Shown here piece by piece: positions 1 to 4,385 of a stretch of DNA of 6,327 bases. Position numbers and translations under genes: made by a program. Every line of letters begins with the position of its first letter. The stretch's first letter is position 1. The notes beneath the pieces are model-generated. The model was not told the origin of the DNA. It saw nothing but the letters and a program-made list of their open reading frames with translations, and did not search any database. Source of the DNA: an uncultured Clostridia bacterium (GTDB taxonomy: Bacteria; Bacillota; Clostridia; Christensenellales; Borkfalkiaceae); assembly GCA_904501815.1 (NCBI GenBank), contig CAJGCN010000074.1, positions 1 to 6,327 on the forward strand, written 5' to 3'.

Positions 1-730
1 CAGCGCGACTCTCGGTAATTTCGTTTAAAAACTTCTGAACGTCAAGCGGTTTTATATTCCGAATCGGAGTTTGTCCGAGCTTTGGATAAGCGTATATCCG
101 CAACGTTCTTTCGTAATCGCCGTACGTTCCTTCTTTTATGTAAGGTCGTTTTACGTGTTCGAGCCATTCTTCCGTAAAAGGTTGCAATAAAACGGCGGAC
201 GTCTTTGGAATTTGTTTTCTTTCGTCCCAGTCGGGGGCTTGTTTATAAAGTTTTGCGATAAATTTTTGCTTTGCCTCCTTCAAAGTCTTGCTCGTCGCTT
301 GCAGGTCTAAGCCCTTTGCGCGACATCTGATCTGATAAAGCCCGTCTTTGGTAATTCGAACGTGCGCTTTAAGACCGTGTGTTTTAAATAATTTTCTTAT
401 AAGTTTCGGCATTTTTAGAATGTCCTCCTGTGTAAATTCCAAAATACCGTTTTCGCTTACGTTCGCCGTCGGGTTCTCCGACGGTGTTTTTTCGTTTTGA
501 AAAATCTGCAACCGTTCGCGGGTAAAGGTCGCTTCTATACAACGTCGCGCGTTTGCATAGCCTGAAAGCTCACAGCAAGCGAGCGTAATTTGCCGAACTA
601 TCCGCCCAGCTCGTCGCCATTCCGCCGCGTTGGGCGTTCGGCTGTACGCGTCTTCGTCGATAAAACACGATTGAAGATCTTCTGCATAGCTTTTGATTAG
701 TTCAAGTTGTTCCGTTATGAATTTATCCAT
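1..730 (-). CDS. Tyrosine-recombinase (phage/ICE-type) integrase, N-terminal part
   Basis: The reading frame begins at the ATG at 730, with GGAGG five bases upstream, and stays open to the left edge, giving 243 residues. Residues 1-100 are a helical segment I do not recognise. Residues about 100-165 (FTQEDILKMPKLIRKLF, then AHVRITKDGLYQIRCRAKG) match the arm-binding region that many Firmicutes integrases carry. Residues about 188-243 (FTEEWLEHVKRPYIKEGTY, then PKLGQTPIRNIKPLDVQKFL) match the core-binding SAM-like domain of tyrosine recombinases. The catalytic domain with the R-H-R-Y residues lies outside the window, so activity cannot be judged. The protein would catalyse site-specific integration and, with an excisionase, excision of the element; no excisionase is evident here. 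An internal Met107 behind a good AGGAGG could be a second start. Confidence 0.85.
   Translation of the reverse strand, partial: MDKFITEQLELIKSYAEDLQSCFIDEDAYSRTPNAAEWRRAGRIVRQITLACCELSGYANARRCIEATFTRERLQIFQNEKTPSENPTANVSENGILEFTQEDILKMPKLIRKLFKTHGLKAHVRITKDGLYQIRCRAKGLDLQATSKTLKEAKQKFIAKLYKQAPDWDERKQIPKTSAVLLQPFTEEWLEHVKRPYIKEGTYGDYERTLRIYAYPKLGQTPIRNIKPLDVQKFLNEITESRA
466..492 (+). terminator. Possible rho-independent terminator on the strand opposite the integrase
   Basis: On the + strand, CCGTCGG (466-472) and CCGACGG (478-484) form a perfect 7-bp stem with a five-base loop. A TG and then six T follow (487-492). This is a plausible intrinsic terminator for transcription running antisense into the integrase gene. 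The same stem also forms in the integrase mRNA, but without a U-tract on that strand. It could simply be a coding coincidence in a linker (residues about 83-89). Confidence 0.4.
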
Positions 731-740
731 AAATTCCTCC

Positions 741-757
741 AAAAGTTTAATGGACTT
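741..757 (-). promoter_or_regulatory. Candidate repressor operator at the integrase start point
   Basis: Read leftward from 757, the sequence is AAGTC-CATTAAA-CTTTT. The 11-base core AGTCCATTAAA is identical to that of the operator at 1697-1713. The other arm is poorly conserved, so this is a half-site. It lies directly downstream of the integrase -10 box and would overlap the expected start of transcription. Confidence 0.45.
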
Positions 758-788
758 ATTATAACGGAAAAATTTTTAAATTTTACAA
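758..788 (-). promoter_or_regulatory. Integrase promoter
   Basis: On the minus strand there is a perfect -10 box TATAAT (763-758). A weak -35 candidate TTGTAA (788-783) lies 19 bases upstream. The expected start point is near 751, giving a leader of about 20 bases before the integrase ATG. The -10 is convincing; the -35 is only a 4/6 match with long spacing, so basal activity may be weak. Confidence 0.55.
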
Positions 789-797
789 AGACTCGGC

Positions 798-831
798 AAG
801 CCGAAATTTTTAATTAAAAAATTTACGGCTT
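798..831 (-). terminator. Long AT-rich inverted repeat at the end of the repressor operon
   Basis: AAGCCG plus AAATTTTT (798-811) pairs with AAAAATTT plus CGGCTT (817-831) across a short loop, with one unpaired A at 825. The structure overlaps the stop codon of the zinc-ribbon membrane gene and lies just before the integrase promoter. It could terminate or pause the repressor transcript. No clear U-run follows on the minus strand, so a classical terminator is not certain. Confidence 0.4.
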
Positions 832-1180
832 AATCGTATAAAAATAACGCTCCGCAATCTCTGCAAATTCCTTTCACGTTGGTCTTTGATTCGATTATGT
901 ATTGAATTAGTTTTGCAATGCCCGCAATGCAAATATAAACGATATACTCGACGACTTCAAAACAATTTTCATTGTAAGTGTTTTTAATGAATAAATATTC
1001 TAAGAATTTTCCGCAATCACCGCAAAAAGAAATAATCAGCGCGAAAATAGCAATTAAAAATACTAAGCGAAAGACAATCGATTTATGATATTCCGTCACG
1101 AAAGCAAGCTGTTTGCTTCCGCAATTTGGGCAAGTGATCGGGTGAATTTTGCTTCTTTCTTCTTCAATAGATATTTTCAT
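830..1180 (-). CDS. Small membrane protein with split zinc ribbon
   Basis: This 116-residue protein has CPNCG near the N-terminus (Cys17, Cys20) and CRDCG near the C-terminus (Cys106, Cys109). These two knuckles could join into one four-Cys zinc ribbon. Between them are two hydrophobic stretches, about residues 34-52 and 78-96, that read as membrane helices, so both ends probably face the cytoplasm. Two further Cys (CGDC, 53-56) lie just after the first helix. The ATG follows the repressor stop by one base and AGGAG lies within the last repressor codons, so the two are translationally coupled. I do not recognise the family. The position next to the repressor, where ICEBs1-type elements carry the ImmA anti-repressor protease, suggests a role in immunity, exclusion or signalling. 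There is no HEXXH motif, so it is not ImmA. Confidence 0.7.
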   Translation of the reverse strand: MKISIEEERSKIHPITCPNCGSKQLAFVTEYHKSIVFRLVFLIAIFALIISFCGDCGKFLEYLFIKNTYNENCFEVVEYIVYICIAGIAKLIQYIIESKTNVKGICRDCGALFLYD

Positions 1181-1181
1181 T

Positions 1182-1598
1182 TTAATTCTCCTGTCGTTTT
1201 AGATTTGTAGTTTTGTGTGCTAAATGCACGCCTTTCAGCTCAGCAAAAATGTTTTCCTGCAAATAGCGGGGAAGTTCGGCGTAAAGAGAGATCCATTCCG
1301 TCGCATTATGTGGCGGATTTTTTCTTATACAGTCAATAAGACGTTGCTCATCAGAAGACAGCGAATGCAGATTATTCGTTGTTTGATAAACGGTTATATT
1401 TCCAAAATCATCTGAAAAGCCGAGTAGGTAGTCAATAGAACACTCAAAAAAAGTTGCAAACTTTTTTAAAGTATCAATATTGGGTTCAAGTTCACCGCGT
1501 TCGTATTTACCAATCGCACTTTGATTAACACCTATTTTTTCAGATAATTGAGTTTGAGTTAAAGGTATACCCAGTCGCAACTCTCTCAATCTATTCAT
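1182..1598 (-). CDS. XRE-family (Cro/CI-type) transcriptional repressor
   Basis: The 138-residue protein begins at the ATG at 1598, preceded by AAGGAG with spacing of about eight. A longer frame reaches 1664, but its extra 22 residues would cover the operator/promoter region and lack a ribosome site. Residues about 3-60 are a classic HTH_3 domain: LTQTQLSEKIGVNQSAIGKY spans the recognition helices, followed by ERGELEPNIDTLKKFA and the ending CSIDYLLG. The remaining 78 residues hold no Ser-Lys autopeptidase pattern that I can see, and the length is short for a LexA/CI-type self-cleaving repressor. Induction is therefore probably not by RecA-stimulated self-cleavage. Divergence from the rightward operon, with palindromes between, makes it the likely master regulator of the element. 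It is transcribed together with the zinc-ribbon membrane protein. Confidence 0.9.
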   Translation of the reverse strand: MNRLRELRLGIPLTQTQLSEKIGVNQSAIGKYERGELEPNIDTLKKFATFFECSIDYLLGFSDDFGNITVYQTTNNLHSLSSDEQRLIDCIRKNPPHNATEWISLYAELPRYLQENIFAELKGVHLAHKTTNLKRQEN

Positions 1599-1620
1599 TT
1601 TTTTAACTCCTTTTTTGTTA

Positions 1621-1649
1621 ATTTTAGTCCATTTTAGATTTTTTTGCAA
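1621..1649 (-). promoter_or_regulatory. Repressor-operon promoter (leftward)
   Basis: On the minus strand, TTGCAA (1649-1644, 4/6 match to -35) and TAAAAT (1626-1621, 5/6 match to -10) are separated by 17 bases. Transcription would start near 1614, just upstream of the repressor ribosome site at 1605-1610. The operator at 1625-1641 fills the spacer, which predicts autoregulation. TTGTCA (1664-1659) is another possible -35, but it has no good partner. Confidence 0.55.
1625..1641 (+). promoter_or_regulatory. Candidate repressor operator 1
   Basis: TAGTC-CATTTTA-GATTT is an imperfect 17-bp palindrome lying between the -10 and -35 of the leftward repressor promoter. Its first 12 bases match the operator consensus TAGTC-CATTWWA exactly, and the second arm matches GACTA in three of five positions. 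Confidence 0.6.
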
Positions 1650-1657
1650 AAAAATAC

Positions 1658-1686
1658 TTGACAAAGTCCAAAAAAGGGTTTATAAT
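1658..1686 (+). promoter_or_regulatory. Strong rightward operon promoter
   Basis: TTGACA (1658-1663) and TATAAT (1681-1686) are both perfect sigma-A consensus boxes with an optimal 17-base spacer. The expected start is near 1693. The promoter faces the long rightward gene series and is flanked and overlapped by candidate operators. That fits a powerful promoter normally held off by the repressor, like a lytic or excision-phase promoter. Confidence 0.9.
1664..1680 (+). promoter_or_regulatory. Weak candidate operator 2 in the rightward promoter spacer
   Basis: AAGTC-CAAAAAA-GGGTT shares the AGTCCA core with the other sites but little else. It occupies exactly the spacer between the -35 and -10 of the rightward promoter. 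It may be a low-affinity site or chance in an A-rich stretch. Confidence 0.35.
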
Positions 1687-1696
1687 GAGAAAAAAA

Positions 1697-1713
1697 TAGT
1701 CTTTAATGGACTA
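1697..1713 (-). promoter_or_regulatory. Candidate repressor operator 3
   Basis: On the minus strand this reads TAGTC-CATTAAA-GACTA, the best palindrome of the set with both five-base arms perfect. It starts about four bases after the expected rightward start point, so a bound repressor would block initiation or early elongation. Confidence 0.7.
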
Positions 1714-1728
1714 AACCATTTTAGACTA
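1712..1728 (+). promoter_or_regulatory. Candidate repressor operator 4
   Basis: TAAAC-CATTTTA-GACTA overlaps operator 3 by two bases and has the opposite asymmetry. The GACTA arm is perfect and the other arm has two changes. The centres of operators 3 and 4 are 15 bp apart, which could allow adjacent or cooperative binding. Confidence 0.6.
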
Positions 1729-1755
1729 AATCGCTCGAAATTCGGGCAAAAGACG

Positions 1756-1769
1756 GCGCCAAGCGGCGC
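1756..1769 (+). other. GC-only stem-loop in the rightward leader
   Basis: GCGCC (1756-1760) and GGCGC (1765-1769) form a compact stem around the loop AAGC, about 63 bases into the leader. An A-run follows, not a U-run, so it is not a terminator on this strand. It may be a stabilising or regulatory structure. Confidence 0.35.
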
Positions 1770-1813
1770 AAAAAGATTCGCCACAACAAAAGAAAACGCA
1801 ATCGACACGGGGA

Positions 1814-1892
1814 GCTTTGAATTTGCAATCCGTTGAGATAGACCAAAGCGAGATCTACGGCGAACGGATTCTCGCTTTGTTCAATTTTTGAA
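1814..1892 (+). promoter_or_regulatory. Attenuator-like leader structure before the rightward operon
   Basis: CAAAGCGAGA (1844-1853) and TCTCGCTTTG (1870-1879) form a perfect 10-bp stem with a 16-base loop. It is followed by the U-rich run at 1880-1889, which is interrupted by C and AA, so it looks like an imperfect intrinsic terminator. Upstream, GCTTTG (1814-1819) can pair with CAAAGC (1844-1849), the same bases used in the terminator stem, so the two folds exclude each other. This is the layout of an attenuator or antiterminator. No known riboswitch was recognised. The pairings are seen in the sequence; the regulation is inference. Confidence 0.4.
1823..1891 (+). CDS. Possible 22-residue leader peptide
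   Basis: A short frame starts at TTG (1823), with GGGGAG eight bases upstream, and ends at TGA (1889-1891), giving a 22-residue peptide that ends in ILALFNF. The frame runs through the whole attenuator-like structure, so ribosome movement on it could affect which stem forms. The non-ATG start and small size make it weak. There is no run of one regulatory amino-acid codon as in classical biosynthetic leader peptides. Confidence 0.2.
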   Translation: MQSVEIDQSEIYGERILALFNF

Positions 1893-1919
1893 GGAGAACA
1901 AGAAGGAAGGTAAAAGAAA

Positions 1920-2345
1920 ATGGTAGATTTTTTGCAACGCGGATTGACGTGTACGGGCGTTTGGGTGGAAGGCGACTTGCGCGCAGCGGACAAGGAAAAG
2001 GAATACGCGCGGATTTATCCGAGAAACGAAGCAATCGGGTATTACGTGAGAACGGAAACGGTAAGCGCGTGGATTGGTAGGCTCGACAAGAACGGGAAAA
2101 AGGTGTTTGAAGGCGATATACTTTATTTCCGCTGTGAGATAGACGGCGATATTTTAGAAGATTATTTGCTTGTGGAATGGCGGAATAAAAAAGATATATG
2201 CGGTTTTCTCTGTCGATCGTTATACGCACCGAATGATTTTATGGATCTTCCGCTCATAGACAGTTTCCAAAAAGAGATTGAAGTGATAGGAAACAAATTC
2301 GAGAGCGCGGACTTGTTTCAAAAGTTTTCGGATAAGGCGGCGTAA
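1920..2345 (+). CDS. YopX-family protein
   Basis: The protein has 141 residues. GVWVEGDLR (13-21) corresponds to the early 'W-YGDL' motif of the family. TVSAWIGRLDKNGKK followed by VFEGDIL (47-68) is the hallmark YopX segment, usually QYTGLKDKNGKKIYEGDI. EVIGNKFES (121-129) is the conserved C-terminal motif. YopX proteins are small cytoplasmic proteins of phages and integrative elements in Firmicutes; their molecular role is unknown. The ATG follows AAGGAAGG at nine bases. It is the first full gene after the strong repressor-controlled promoter, where a phage would usually place Cro or early replication genes. Confidence 0.85.
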   Translation: MVDFLQRGLTCTGVWVEGDLRAADKEKEYARIYPRNEAIGYYVRTETVSAWIGRLDKNGKKVFEGDILYFRCEIDGDILEDYLLVEWRNKKDICGFLCRSLYAPNDFMDLPLIDSFQKEIEVIGNKFESADLFQKFSDKAA

Positions 2346-2352
2346 AAAGTTC

Positions 2353-2378
2353 GTTCGGCTCTTTTTTCAAAGCCGAAC
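2353..2378 (+). other. Stem-loop after the YopX gene
   Basis: GTTCGGCT (2353-2360) and AGCCGAAC (2371-2378) form a perfect 8-bp stem with a 10-base loop containing six T. It starts seven bases after the YopX stop codon. No U-run follows the stem, so it is more likely an mRNA processing or stabilising hairpin than a terminator. Confidence 0.5.
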
Positions 2379-2405
2379 ACCAACGGTCAGTAAGACCAAA
2401 ACTTA

Positions 2406-2466
2406 CCTTCTTTCGGGGCGGAGCCTTTATTGATTGTTTATTTCTCTCCGCCCTTACGAAGAAGGA
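2406..2466 (+). other. Long stem-loop before the 142-residue gene
   Basis: GGGCGGAG (2416-2423) and CTCCGCCC (2446-2453) pair perfectly across a 22-base loop. Below that, CCTTCTTTCG (2406-2415) can pair with CGAAGAAGG (2458-2466) with one bulged T, extending the stem to about 17 pairs around a small internal loop. It ends 10 bases before the AGGAG of the next gene at 2477. Together with the preceding hairpin it fills most of the 144-base gap between genes, which is the largest in the rightward series. Confidence 0.5.
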
Positions 2467-2489
2467 TCGCAAAAACAGGAGAAATGAGA

Positions 2490-2918
2490 ATGAAAGAAAA
2501 GGGCTTGATTTTAAAAATCGAAGAAAGCATACGCTTGTCTAATTTACGGTGTTTATTTGCTCTCGACGAAGCGAACAAGGAATTTTTAGAAGCTGACGAC
2601 GTCAAAAAGGTAGAAATGGCAAAGCAAAAGGCGGTATGTCTGAAATTGGCTTCGAATTATTTATGTATGGCGTTAAACGAATTACGCCCTGCGCTCACGC
2701 AGTACGAGCCGAAGCTTCCCGAAAGCGAATACGTATATCACGTATTTAAACGTCGAATAACGAGAAAAGGAAAAGAAATTATTCAAATAAGAAAAGCGAC
2801 GTGGAATAGCTACTTAATGGCGATTAGATATGCTTCGGCAGAACAAGCGAATTATTTTTCGACCTACGAAGAAGCGTATAACCGTCGCGAAGAGATGAAG
2901 AAGGAGCTTTATAAATGA
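2490..2918 (+). CDS. Hypothetical cytoplasmic protein, 142 residues
   Basis: The start is set at the ATG at 2490, with AGGAG eight bases upstream. An in-frame ATG at 2484 is too close to that site, and the frame extends further up only through the intergenic hairpin. The first half is helical and rich in Leu, Ala, Lys and Glu (about residues 5-65). The second half is basic: HVFKRRITRKGKEIIQIRKA lies at roughly residues 84-103, and a Tyr/Glu/Arg-rich helical tail follows. There is no signal peptide, membrane segment or recognisable catalytic motif. The basic patch could contact nucleic acid, but that is a guess. The stop overlaps the ATG of the next small gene as ATGA, so the two are coupled. 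Confidence 0.7.
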   Translation: MKEKGLILKIEESIRLSNLRCLFALDEANKEFLEADDVKKVEMAKQKAVCLKLASNYLCMALNELRPALTQYEPKLPESEYVYHVFKRRITRKGKEIIQIRKATWNSYLMAIRYASAEQANYFSTYEEAYNRREEMKKELYK

Positions 2919-3004
2919 GCAAAACGAATAAACCCGCCGTGTTGCCAGGTCAAATCACGGTGGAAGAAATAACAGGAGAACAGGAGAATGAAAAAGGACA
3001 GTAA
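2915..3004 (+). CDS. 29-residue overlapping small protein
   Basis: An ORF starts at 2915 in an ATGA overlap with the previous stop, with a perfect AAGGAG at 2901-2906, eight bases upstream. It runs 29 codons to TAA at 3002-3004, past the ATG of the next gene at 2988, so it overlaps both neighbours. The peptide begins MSKTNKPAVLPGQITVEEI and ends in a Glu-rich tail, with no membrane segment. The excellent ribosome site and double overlap support a real gene. It may be a small functional protein or may mainly couple translation of the next gene, since its own codons carry that gene's AGGAG (2974-2978). No family recognised. Confidence 0.6.
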   Translation: MSKTNKPAVLPGQITVEEITGEQENEKGQ

Positions 3005-3620
3005 AACGGTAGCAATGTACGCGGCGGCGCGAGCGGCTCTTGAAAAAATCGCAGGGAAAGGCGTATTGCAGGAGCAAACGGCGACGGGGCAGAAAACGAA
3101 AGCTCTTACGCTTGATCAGCTCGGCGCGGCTCTCACGCGCAGGGTAAAAAACGACGGGTCGAAAAATATCGGCGTATTTGAAGTATCGCCCATAGACTTA
3201 AACGCGTACGGGGCAAAAGTCAAGCACGCGGACGAATACCGAAAGAAACAAGAAGAAGAGCAAGCCAAAGAAGCGGACAAGAAGCGAGAAGAAGCAAAGG
3301 CGGCAGGCGTGAACGCTGCGACGAAACCTGCGCCTGCGAAAGCGGAAAACGCAAAGCCTGCGCCTGCAAAACCCGCCCCTGCGAAGGCGGAAGAAGTGAA
3401 AACGCCTACGCAAACGCAAAAGGTAGAGCAGGAGGCGCAAACGCCTTCCCCCGCCCCTTCCCCTACGCCCGAACCTACGCCTGAACCTGCGCCGTTCTTT
3501 GTTTCGATTGAAGAAGACGACGAAGGCGGGGTAGATTACGAAGCGACGGTAAAGGTTATGCAAGCGATCGCTTCCATAACGCTCGAAATGTTAGATACTA
3601 TGGAGGCGCAAGGAAAATGA
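2988..3620 (+). CDS. Hypothetical protein with long Pro/Ala/Lys-Glu linker, 210 residues
   Basis: There is an N-terminal region of about 80 residues (helical start, then a globular-looking VFEVSPIDLNAYG part). A highly charged helix follows (about 84-106, KKQEEEQAKEADKKREEAK), then a low-complexity linker of PAPAK repeats and PTPEPTPEPAP (113-169). A C-terminal acidic/helical piece includes FVSIEEDDEGG and a hydrophobic helix VKVMQAIASITLEMLDTM. There is no signal peptide or membrane segment, so it should be cytoplasmic. The two ends could be separate binding domains on a flexible tether, as in scaffold or adaptor proteins; that is inference. The ATG follows AGGAG at nine bases and lies inside the 29-residue gene. 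The stop overlaps the next ATG. No family recognised. Confidence 0.75.
   Translation: MKKDSKTVAMYAAARAALEKIAGKGVLQEQTATGQKTKALTLDQLGAALTRRVKNDGSKNIGVFEVSPIDLNAYGAKVKHADEYRKKQEEEQAKEADKKREEAKAAGVNAATKPAPAKAENAKPAPAKPAPAKAEEVKTPTQTQKVEQEAQTPSPAPSPTPEPTPEPAPFFVSIEEDDEGGVDYEATVKVMQAIASITLEMLDTMEAQGK
3324..3494 (+). repeat. Degenerate tandem repeats encoding the PAPAK/PTPEP linker
   Basis: Short direct repeats of the form CCTGCGCCTGC(G/A)AAA recur at about 3327-3386 and encode three PAPAK units. They are followed by a C-rich stretch coding alternating Pro with Ser, Thr, Glu or Ala. The repeats probably expand and contract by slippage, so length may vary between strains. Confidence 0.65.
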
Positions 3621-3859
3621 ATTGGTATTTAATAATCGTTTTAATCGCGTTGGGCGAGATTTTGGCAATGTCAAAGCTTTTGGCGTTCTACGTGCTTTAT
3701 CGGGTAGAAGCGAAGAGAAAGGCAAACAAAGCTTTCGAAGAAGATATGAAAAAGCTGAAAGAAGAACGGGAAAAGCGAGCTTCGGAAAGAGAGAACCGTT
3801 TAACCGACGAAGAGATATTCGCGCTACGTAAGGAGAAAAACAATGAGCAAAGCGACTAA
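3617..3859 (+). CDS. Single-pass membrane protein with cytoplasmic coiled coil, 80 residues
   Basis: Residues 3-30 (WYLIIVLIALGEILAMSKLL and on) form one hydrophobic membrane segment. The rest (32-80) is a dense Lys/Glu/Arg helix, probably a coiled coil. With positive charges after the helix, the charged tail should lie in the cytoplasm. The start overlaps the previous stop as ATGA, with GGAGG 10 bases upstream, and the end overlaps the next gene by 17 bases. It may recruit the preceding cytoplasmic proteins to the membrane or assemble with the following membrane proteins. No family recognised; a short TM-plus-coil layout occurs in many unrelated phage and conjugation proteins. Confidence 0.7.
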   Translation: MNWYLIIVLIALGEILAMSKLLAFYVLYRVEAKRKANKAFEEDMKKLKEEREKRASERENRLTDEEIFALRKEKNNEQSD

Positions 3860-4343
3860 AATAACCATCAGTATATTAGCGGCGTTGTTCTTATGCTCGT
3901 TTTTCGTTTCGTTGTTTCGCACCTGCGGGCGCGACGACCCGAAGAAAGAAGAACCGACGATTGAAGAGCCGAGCGACGATATTCCCGGTGAGAAATTTTC
4001 GATTGCGTATTATGCAATCATTGACGACAAGCGAGAAGAAATTTACGAAGGAATGTGGGCGACGAACGGCAGCTATCCCGCTTCTTACGTATCGGGAAAA
4101 GAAACGGTCATAAGCGATTTGCTCGGAAAAATGACCCCTGTTGACTGGGAAGGCTTTGAAGGAATGTATATTGGGGCGCCCGTAATGGATTCCGACAATC
4201 ACCTTAAAGACTATTCTTTTTACGGTTGGTATTGGGACGCGGGCTTAGAAAACGCGTTCGACGGCACGATCGGCGAGAATCAAACGGGCGATATAACGCT
4301 ATATGCGAAAATTGAAATCGGGTATTGGACGAATAATCACTAA
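3843..4343 (+). CDS. Membrane-anchored exported protein with InlB B-repeat-like (Listeria-Bacteroides) motif
   Basis: The 166-residue protein starts at an ATG seven bases after AAGGAG, inside the previous gene. Residues about 7-25 are a hydrophobic signal/anchor helix. Two Cys (18, 28) are present, but neither sits in a good lipobox. An acidic Pro/Glu linker (32-50) leads to an extracytoplasmic domain. The C-terminus carries FYGWYWD, FDGTI and GDITLYAKI (126-156), the pattern of the Listeria-Bacteroides repeat (Flg_new/InlB B-repeat fold), whose usual form is F-GWY-D...TLYAKW. Such repeats are common on bacterial surface proteins. Here only one is seen, and the usual final W is I. Probably a cell-surface protein; its partner is unknown. 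Confidence 0.7.
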   Translation: MSKATKITISILAALFLCSFFVSLFRTCGRDDPKKEEPTIEEPSDDIPGEKFSIAYYAIIDDKREEIYEGMWATNGSYPASYVSGKETVISDLLGKMTPVDWEGFEGMYIGAPVMDSDNHLKDYSFYGWYWDAGLENAFDGTIGENQTGDITLYAKIEIGYWTNNH

Positions 4344-4351
4344 AAAATAAA

Positions 4352-4365
4352 CCGCTATTAAGCGG
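4352..4365 (-). terminator. Small stem-loop between the InlB-like and lipoprotein genes
   Basis: CCGCT (4352-4356) and AGCGG (4361-4365) form a 5-bp stem with a four-base loop, flanked by A-rich DNA. Read on the minus strand, a T-rich run (TTTATTTTTT) follows the stem, so it could stop leftward antisense transcription. On the + strand it has no U-run and should not break the operon. Confidence 0.3.
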
Positions 4366-4385
4366 ATAAAAAGGAGAAAAAAGAT

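Noticed and set aside
798..831. Attachment-site core near the integrase
   Set aside because: The inverted repeat lies at the 5' side of the integrase, between it and the repressor operon. An attachment site is expected beyond the integrase 3' end, outside the window, and no second copy is present.
1599..1664. Upstream extension of the repressor frame by 22 residues to an ATG at 1664
   Set aside because: It lacks a ribosome site, would overlap operator 1 and the leftward promoter, and has a sequence unlike XRE repressors. The ATG at 1598 has a good AAGGAG and begins right at the HTH domain.
1615..1836. 73-codon rightward frame across the control region
   Set aside because: It spans both promoters, all the operators and the rightward start point and has no family resemblance. 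It is chance.
2430..2489. Upstream start of the 142-residue gene at 2430
   Set aside because: The extra codons lie in the intergenic hairpin and no ribosome site precedes 2430. AGGAG at 2477 fits the ATG at 2490.
3324..3494. CRISPR-like or satellite array
   Set aside because: The repeats are short, in frame, of variable spacing and encode a PAPAK/PTPEP linker; there are no spacers.
3198..3563. 121-codon leftward frame rich in Arg, Phe and Leu opposite the linker gene
   Set aside because: It is the antisense of the charged and PAPAK-coding repeats, with no ribosome site and an implausible composition.
2988..3620. TonB-like protein because of the Pro/Lys/Glu linker
   Set aside because: It lacks an N-terminal membrane anchor and the TonB C-terminal domain, and the host style is Gram-positive.
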